Assembly (NCBI GenBank): GCA_937876095.1
Contig: CALFIE010000040.1
Location: forward strand, 1-10,582
DNA: 10,582 nt
Reading direction: 5' to 3'
DNA from: an uncultured Flavobacteriales bacterium
GTDB taxonomy: Bacteria; Bacteroidota; Bacteroidia; Flavobacteriales; Weeksellaceae
Shown here: piece by piece, positions 5,862-10,582 of the stretch
Layout: every line of letters begins with the position of its first letter
How positions within the stretch are numbered: the stretch's first letter is position 1
Notes under the pieces: model-generated
Told to the model about the DNA's origin: nothing
Databases searched by the model: none
The model's input: only the letters and a program-made list of their open reading frames with translations
Position numbers and translations under genes: made by a program

Positions 5862-8768
5862 TTACGCTTTCTTTTTTTGTGGCTCTACTTCTTTGTTTTC
5901 AGAAGTTCTACCGTGAACTGCTTCTTCTTTGCCTTTACCTTTCAGTAAATCATAAGCAATTGCTGATGCAATAAAGATAGATGAATACGTACCAAATGCA
6001 ATACCAAGAAGCAATGCAAACATAAATCCTCTCAAGTTATCTCCACCAAAAATAAAGATGGCTAAAATTACCAAAATAGTGGTGAAAGAGGTATTGAAGG
6101 TTCTACCAAGTGTACTGGAGATTGAATCATCAAACAATCCTGCTAAAGTAAGTGATTTTTTCTCTCTCAAATATTCACGAATTCTGTCGAATACAATTAC
6201 GGTATCATTTATGGAATAACCCAAAACTGTAAGGATTGCCGCAATAAAATCTTGATTGATTTCCATATTAAATGGAGCTACTTTGTAGAATAAAGAGTAC
6301 GCTCCCAAAATTACCACCGCATCGTGAAACAATGCTGCAACAGCACCTAAAGAGAATTGCCATTTTCTGAATCGTAGCAAAATATAGATGAAAATTCCTG
6401 CTAATGCAGCCAAAACTGCAAAAGTACCACCTGTTTTGATGTCGTCTGCAACAGTAGGACCTACTTTGGTAGATGAAATAATTCCAGAGTGACCTTTATC
6501 TGCAGATTTGAAATCTTGCAAAGTCATGGTAGCAGGAAGATTTGGTTTCAAACCTTCGAACAATTTTTGTTCTATTGTTTGATCTGCTTTTAGAGATTCA
6601 TCATCTATCAAATAATCAGTAGAGATTTTCAATTGCTTATCATTTCCTAAAATTTTGGCTTCTACAGAACTATTTTTACCATCTGCAGTTTTGAATAATT
6701 TTGCTAAATTTTCTTCCACTTTATTCGCATCTACCGATTTATCAAATCTCACAACATAGTTTCTACCACCTGTAAAATCGATTCCGTATTTAAAACCATT
6801 GGTAAAAATAGAACCCAAACTTACAATCATCAAAATAGTAGAAATTATATAAGCCCATTTTCTTTTCCCAATAAAATCGATCCAAACATTTCTGAATAAA
6901 TTTTTGGTAAGTGGAGTCCAAACCGAAATATTTTTATTTTTATTCAATCTATTGAAAATCATTACTCTAGATAACAATACCGAAGTAAAGAACGTCATTA
7001 ATAAACCAATAATCAACGTAACTGCAAATCCTTGAATAGGACCAGTCCCGAAAATATAGAGTACAACTGCGGTAAGCAACGTTGTTGCGTGACCATCTAT
7101 AATTGCTGATAATGCGTGTTTGAAACCATCTTTGTAGGCTTCTAAAATATTTTTACCTGCGAAGAGTTCTTCTTTGGTTCTTTCATAAATAATTACGTTG
7201 GTATCTACAGCCATTGCCATCGTAAGAACGATACCAGCAATACCAGGAAGTGTAAGTGTAGCATCTACAGAATCCATAATTCCGAAAATGTAGAACAAGT
7301 TGATAATCATTGCGATTACCGCATAAATTCCTGCACCACCGTAATAAAATATGATATAAGCAATTATTAATAAAAATGCGATGATGAATGAAATTACACC
7401 TGCATCTATAGATTCTGCACCTAAAGATGGTCCTACTACATCTGCTTGAACAATTTTTGCACCTGCTGGTAATTTACCTGCACCCAAAACATCTACCAAA
7501 TCTTTAGCTTCCTCTTGAGTGAAATTTCCAGAAATTTGAGTTCTACCATTAGGAATTGCATTTACTACATTTGGTGCAGTGTAAACTCTACCATCTAGTG
7601 TTACAGCAACTGGTTTGTTGACGTTTTTCTCGGTAAGAGTTTTCCAGTCTCTAGAACCTTTTGCATCCATTTGCATATCAACAACCACTCTACCTAAATC
7701 ATCATAATTGATACGTGAAGATTCTACGGCACCATCTACAGGAGATTTTTGATTGATATTCCCACGAATTGCGTAGAGTACCAAACTATTTTCGTCTGTA
7801 GCTTCTGGTTTGTATCCCCAAAGAAATTGGGTATATTTTATGTTACCTGGTCTAAGATTTTGGGCAATTTTAGAATTCAAAATTTTGTTAACAATTGCAG
7901 TATCAGAAAGTTTTACATTTCCTACTCCATTTGCACGCAGCGTATTGATTTTCAATAAATTAATAAAATTGGTATTCTTGGCAACTCCCATAGAATCACC
8001 TTTTATAGGAATTACTTTTGCTAATTCTTGGAAATACCCACTAATTTCTGGAACTTGTTGAACTTCCCAGAATTGTAATTTTGCAGAAGTAGAAAGCATT
8101 TTTTTAACACGATCTTCATCTTTTATTCCTGGCATTTCTACCAAAATTCTACCAGTACCAGCAACTCTTTGTACGTTGGGTTGCGTAACACCCATTTTAT
8201 CTATTCTGGTTCTGATTACTTGGTATGCAGAACCTACTGATTCATCAATTTTTTTTCTGATGATGGCTTTTACTTGTTCATCTGGAGTGTTGTACTTGAT
8301 TTCGATTAAATTTTGTTGACCGAAAATCTCAGGAGAAGCCAATTTCAGATTGGCATTCTTCTCTTGATTTACCTTTTCAAACTGAATGAAAAAATCATCA
8401 ATATACGATTTGGTCGAACTTTTTTGTGCTTGATCTGTACGATTGAGTGCTTCTATCAAAACTGCATTGGCAGAATAATTGGTTAAATTATTTACCAAAT
8501 CTCTTTGGTTGATTTCCAAAAGCACATTCATACCGCCTTTCAAATCGAGACCTAATTTCATCTCTTTTTGTTTAGCATCTGCATAATTGAGTTTGGTAAA
8601 ACCTAGATTGAGGGTGTCTTTTTTGATTTTGTCAATCTCCTTTTGGTTGCCTTTTGCTTCAGCAATCATTTTTTCTCGACTGTTTGAGTACCAAGTTGGT
8701 AACAATTCATTGATACAAATGAGCCCTAGAACAATGGCAATAATGGTGATAAGTCCTTTTCCTTGCAT
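5862..8768 (-). CDS. secDF: Protein translocase subunit SecDF (SecD-SecF fusion)
   Basis: This 968-residue membrane protein fuses SecD and SecF, as is usual in Bacteroidota. It works with SecYEG and uses proton flow to pull secreted proteins out on the periplasmic side. In the SecD half, TM1 is at about 5-23. The signature 'LGLDLKGGM' is at 72-80, followed by the periplasmic P1 region, with 'RTRIDKMGVTQPNVQRV' (186-202) and 'RILVEMPGI' (207-215). TM2-TM6 lie between about 455 and 605 and include 'AMAVDTNVIIYERTKEEL' (518-535), where Asp522 corresponds to the proton-path Asp of E. coli SecD. The halves join near 605-640. The SecF half has a first TM at about 638-656, 'GIDFTGG' (662-668), 'VGPTVADDI' (769-777), and TM segments with 'FHDAVVILG' (Asp816) and 'GYSINDTVIVFDRIRE' (850-865). 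A charged cytoplasmic tail (943-968) ends in Lys-Lys-Lys-Ala. Total length is close to E. coli SecD plus SecF. It is monocistronic, with its own promoter and terminator. Confidence 0.97.
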   Translation of the reverse strand: MQGKGLITIIAIVLGLICINELLPTWYSNSREKMIAEAKGNQKEIDKIKKDTLNLGFTKLNYADAKQKEMKLGLDLKGGMNVLLEINQRDLVNNLTNYSANAVLIEALNRTDQAQKSSTKSYIDDFFIQFEKVNQEKNANLKLASPEIFGQQNLIEIKYNTPDEQVKAIIRKKIDESVGSAYQVIRTRIDKMGVTQPNVQRVAGTGRILVEMPGIKDEDRVKKMLSTSAKLQFWEVQQVPEISGYFQELAKVIPIKGDSMGVAKNTNFINLLKINTLRANGVGNVKLSDTAIVNKILNSKIAQNLRPGNIKYTQFLWGYKPEATDENSLVLYAIRGNINQKSPVDGAVESSRINYDDLGRVVVDMQMDAKGSRDWKTLTEKNVNKPVAVTLDGRVYTAPNVVNAIPNGRTQISGNFTQEEAKDLVDVLGAGKLPAGAKIVQADVVGPSLGAESIDAGVISFIIAFLLIIAYIIFYYGGAGIYAVIAMIINLFYIFGIMDSVDATLTLPGIAGIVLTMAMAVDTNVIIYERTKEELFAGKNILEAYKDGFKHALSAIIDGHATTLLTAVVLYIFGTGPIQGFAVTLIIGLLMTFFTSVLLSRVMIFNRLNKNKNISVWTPLTKNLFRNVWIDFIGKRKWAYIISTILMIVSLGSIFTNGFKYGIDFTGGRNYVVRFDKSVDANKVEENLAKLFKTADGKNSSVEAKILGNDKQLKISTDYLIDDESLKADQTIEQKLFEGLKPNLPATMTLQDFKSADKGHSGIISSTKVGPTVADDIKTGGTFAVLAALAGIFIYILLRFRKWQFSLGAVAALFHDAVVILGAYSLFYKVAPFNMEINQDFIAAILTVLGYSINDTVIVFDRIREYLREKKSLTLAGLFDDSISSTLGRTFNTSFTTILVILAIFIFGGDNLRGFMFALLLGIAFGTYSSIFIASAIAYDLLKGKGKEEAVHGRTSENKEVEPQKKKA

Positions 8769-8796
8769 TTTAGTACAACATTAATTTTATAGTCGG

Positions 8797-8827
8797 CAAA
8801 TATAATGATTTACAACGGAAATAGAAA
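8797..8827 (-). promoter_or_regulatory. Promoter of secDF
   Basis: On the minus strand TATATTTG at 8804-8797 is a perfect TAnnTTTG. TTTC at 8827-8824 lies 19 nt upstream and matches the -33 element TTTG in three of four bases. The transcript would start near 8791, about 22 nt before the ATG at 8768. No Shine-Dalgarno sequence is present in that leader. Confidence 0.55.
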
Positions 8828-8886
8828 TTTTATGTTAATGTTTTGCAAATTTTTAATAATTATTCAAATAATCATACCTGAAAATT

Positions 8887-9642
8887 CTATAACATTGCAC
8901 CACCTGTAACTTCTATTTTTTGTGCATTTACCCATTTTGAATCATCACTGCACAGAAATGCAACCACACTACCAATATCATCTGGTTTTCCGGTTCTTCC
9001 TAATGCCGTATTTTTGGCAACCATTGCTTGATATTCTGGATTATTTCTAAAAAAAGCACCATTGAAATCAGTCGCAATTGCACCTGGTGCAACTACGTTA
9101 GAACGGATTCCTTTTGCTCCAAATTCTTTTGCAACATATCTCGAAAGTGTTTCTATAGCACCTTTCATAGCTGCATAAACCGAATATCCTGGAACGCAAA
9201 AACGCACCGAACCCGATGAAATAAAGACAATACTTCCACCTTCATTCATCATTGGTGTTAATTTTTGGGTTAGGAAATACACGGTTTTGAAATGAATGTT
9301 CAACAAGTTATCAAACAATTCTTCAGAAACATCTTGCATAAAAGTGGTCGAACCAATTCCTGCATTTTGCACCAAATAATCGAAAGTTTCAGTTTGGAAA
9401 TCATTTTTTAAAACCATTTTAAAATTTTCTACAAAAGCATCTAAAGATTTGAAATCCGCAACATCTAATTGTATTGCGACTGCTTTTTGTCCCAAATTTT
9501 TGATTTCATCTACCACATTTTTGGCTAATTCTTGGTTTTGATGATAAGTAATTACCACATTATTTCCTTTTTTGGCAATTTCTAACGCCATATCTTTACC
9601 AAGACCTCTGCTTCCACCTGTTACTAATGCTATTTTGCTCAT
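8887..9642 (-). CDS. Classical short-chain dehydrogenase/reductase (SDR family)
   Basis: A 251-residue classical SDR, an NAD(P)-dependent oxidoreductase of about the expected 250-residue size. The cofactor motif TGGSRGLG is at residues 8-15, with Gly at 9, 10, 13 and 15. The aspartate after the fourth strand is Asp60 (QLDVAD). NAG is at 93-95, the structural Asn is Asn115 (LNIHFKT), and the catalytic set is Ser143, Tyr156 and Lys160 (ISSGS and YAAMK). 'APGAIATDF' (185-193) follows, then the usual C-terminal 'GRTGKPDDIGSVVAFL', and 'GGAML' ends the chain. The Arg12 in the glycine motif and absence of an acidic residue after strand 2 (ITYHQNQ) suggest NADP(H) preference. It resembles FabG-like and 3-oxoacyl reductase-like members, but the substrate cannot be deduced. 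It lies 28 bp downstream of the small gene at 9671-9850 and is probably co-transcribed with it; no good -7 element is seen in that gap. Confidence 0.92.
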   Translation of the reverse strand: MSKIALVTGGSRGLGKDMALEIAKKGNNVVITYHQNQELAKNVVDEIKNLGQKAVAIQLDVADFKSLDAFVENFKMVLKNDFQTETFDYLVQNAGIGSTTFMQDVSEELFDNLLNIHFKTVYFLTQKLTPMMNEGGSIVFISSGSVRFCVPGYSVYAAMKGAIETLSRYVAKEFGAKGIRSNVVAPGAIATDFNGAFFRNNPEYQAMVAKNTALGRTGKPDDIGSVVAFLCSDDSKWVNAQKIEVTGGAML

Positions 9643-9670
9643 ATTTTTTTGTTTTATGTTTTAATAAATA

Positions 9671-9850
9671 CTATTCCTTTTCTTTCAAAAATGCAACAAT
9701 CTTATCCGATTCTTTTTTTGTCAAAAGGGTTCTTATGAGTATATTTTGATCTTCTTCTTTTTCATCAAAAAGTATCTCGCGGGGTTGTTCATAAGTAAAA
9801 GCTGTAGTAGAGAGTAGTAGCATAAAAAAAGTTAAAATTTTTGTAATCAT
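9671..9850 (-). CDS. Small secreted or membrane-anchored protein (59 residues), hypothetical
   Basis: A 59-codon open frame starts with ATG at 9850-9848 and stops with TAG at 9673-9671. The start overlaps the TGA stop of the lipA-like gene by the arrangement ATGA, a classical sign of translational coupling and the main reason to believe the gene is real. Residues 1-19 (Met, Lys4, then a run of hydrophobic residues ending TTAFT) look like a signal peptide or N-terminal membrane anchor. The remaining 40 residues are highly charged, with an acidic patch DEKEED at 29-34 and a basic/acidic mix ending 'KKESDKIVAFLKEKE', likely helical. There is no lipobox cysteine. I do not recognise a family. It might be a fast-evolving small periplasmic protein; a link to lipoate metabolism is suggested only by position. 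The next gene downstream is the SDR, 28 bp away. Confidence 0.65.
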   Translation of the reverse strand: MITKILTFFMLLLSTTAFTYEQPREILFDEKEEDQNILIRTLLTKKESDKIVAFLKEKE

Positions 9851-10582
9851 GATATTTTGCCAAATTCCTTAATAATTGTGTTTGCATTGTAGCTAGACCT
9901 TACAAATGGTCCACAGTACATAAATGGAATACCAATTTGATAACCAAATTCTTCGTATGCTTTAAATTGATTCGGATGAATAAATTCTTTGACTCGAAGT
10001 TTGTTATTATTAGCTTGGAGATATTGACCCATAGTTACTATTTCACAACCTGCGTTTTTAAGATCTAATAGAGTCGCTTTAACCTGATCTTCTGTCTCTC
10101 CTAAGCCGAGCATGATTCCGGATTTCACTAATAGTCTATTATTTTGTTTTTCACCAAATTGTTTTGCATGTTGCAAGATTTGGAGGGTTCGTTCGTAAGT
10201 GGCTTTATGACGAACGCGAGGAGTTAGTTCTCTGACAGTTTCCAAATTATGATTAAATATTTCAGGAAATGCAGAAAGGACAATTTCTTGAGCTTCCGTG
10301 TCTCCATTAAAATCTGAAGTTAAAACTTCTATTGTACAGTTAGGCACTTGCGAACGCACTTCATTTATAATTTTTGCAATATGATGAGCACCTTGTTGAG
10401 GAAGGTCATCTCTTGCTACCATCGTAATGACGATATGTTTTAATCCCAATTTTTTTGCAGAGTGAGCGATTCTCTCCGGTTCGTCATCTTCAAGAGATTT
10501 AGGATTTTTATTGAAATTGAAAGGTAAGTGATTTTTTTTAATTGCGAAAATTATTTGGGCATGATTGAGGTCAGGAAAGGGG
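9847..10582 (-). CDS. lipA: Lipoyl synthase-like protein (LipA), 5' end outside window; radical-SAM cysteines not visible
   Basis: The frame is open from the window edge to the TGA at 9849-9847, about 244 residues. Lipoyl synthase is a radical-SAM enzyme that inserts two sulfurs into protein-bound octanoyl groups. Clear LipA signatures are present: 'DDEPERIAHSAKKLGLKHIV', 'TMVARDDLPQQGAHH', 'CTIEVLTSDFNGD', 'FNHNLETV', 'TPRVRHKATYERTL', 'KSGIMLGLGET', 'IVTMGQYLQ' and, near the C-terminus, 'CGPFVRSSYNA', whose RSSY serine should bind the auxiliary iron-sulfur cluster. The TTG at 10449-10447 lies inside conserved sequence and is not a credible start. The roughly 43 residues between the edge and GLKHIV contain no cysteine, although family members carry C-x3-C-x2-C about 26 residues before that point. 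The enzyme may thus be altered, truncated by rearrangement, decayed, or carry an insertion. The tight overlap with the next gene argues that it is still translated. Confidence 0.75.
   Translation of the reverse strand, partial: PFPDLNHAQIIFAIKKNHLPFNFNKNPKSLEDDEPERIAHSAKKLGLKHIVITMVARDDLPQQGAHHIAKIINEVRSQVPNCTIEVLTSDFNGDTEAQEIVLSAFPEIFNHNLETVRELTPRVRHKATYERTLQILQHAKQFGEKQNNRLLVKSGIMLGLGETEDQVKATLLDLKNAGCEIVTMGQYLQANNNKLRVKEFIHPNQFKAYEEFGYQIGIPFMYCGPFVRSSYNANTIIKEFGKIS

Noticed and set aside
5780..5974. Plus-strand open frame of 64 codons across the secDF terminator
   Set aside because: It reads through a strong terminator hairpin and into the antisense of secDF; the hydrophobic translation comes from T-rich sequence.
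8856..8875. ATTATT/AATAAT inverted repeat between the SDR gene and secDF as a terminator
   Set aside because: The stem is entirely A-T with a loop of 2-4 nt, too weak to support a call in such AT-rich sequence.
9686..9693. CATTTTTG on the minus strand as a -7 element for the SDR gene
   Set aside because: It has a mismatch at the first base, no -33 element at the right distance, and lies inside the small gene's reading frame; operon transcription from upstream explains the SDR gene better.
10447..10449. TTG as the start codon of a 200-residue lipA gene
   Set aside because: The frame is open further upstream and residues before it (DDEPERIAHSAKK) are LipA-like, so the true start lies outside the window or the 5' end is altered.
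1..10582. CRISPR arrays, tRNA or rRNA genes, riboswitches
   Set aside because: No regularly spaced repeats, cloverleaf-like segments or known conserved RNA motifs were seen in the short intergenic gaps.

Overview
The window reads as a chromosomal stretch from a low-GC member of the Bacteroidota, most likely class Flavobacteriia and possibly near Chryseobacterium or other Weeksellaceae (the family-level placement is a guess). Support comes from four things: a single-chain SecD-SecF fusion, an outer-membrane beta-barrel protein with an N-terminal carboxypeptidase-regulatory-like domain, the near absence of Shine-Dalgarno sequences before start codons, and three good matches to the Bacteroidota -7 promoter element TAnnTTTG. 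Apart from the genes at each edge that run out of the window, gene lengths look intact, and no intergenic gap exceeds about 145 bp.

Left part, plus strand: the C-terminal end of the endolytic transglycosylase MltG (2-217), a large TonB-receptor-like outer-membrane protein (361-2940), a DUF4238 protein of unknown function that is visibly more AT-rich than its neighbours (3021-3890), and a Nudix-fold transcription regulator whose Nudix box has lost key acidic residues (3985-4719). The regulator has a clear promoter of its own.

Right part, minus strand: a PLP-dependent low-specificity threonine aldolase (4727-5761) converges on the regulator gene with only 7 bp between the stop codons. Next upstream is the SecDF translocon accessory protein (5862-8768), with its own promoter and a textbook intrinsic terminator. 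Then follow a classical SDR oxidoreductase (8887-9642), a previously unlisted 59-residue secreted or membrane-anchored small protein (9671-9850), and a lipoyl-synthase-like gene that runs off the right edge (9847-10582). The small gene overlaps the lipA-like stop by ATGA, and 28 bp separate it from the SDR gene, so these three probably form one transcription unit.

Most of the window is ordinary core genome, and I see no convincing undescribed multi-gene system. Three things deserve a second look. The LipA-like protein shows no radical-SAM cysteine motif in the part visible here. The 59-residue gene is translationally coupled to it. The AT-rich DUF4238 singleton sits between housekeeping-type genes. 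The Nudix regulator is also interesting because its degenerate box points to sensing rather than catalysis.
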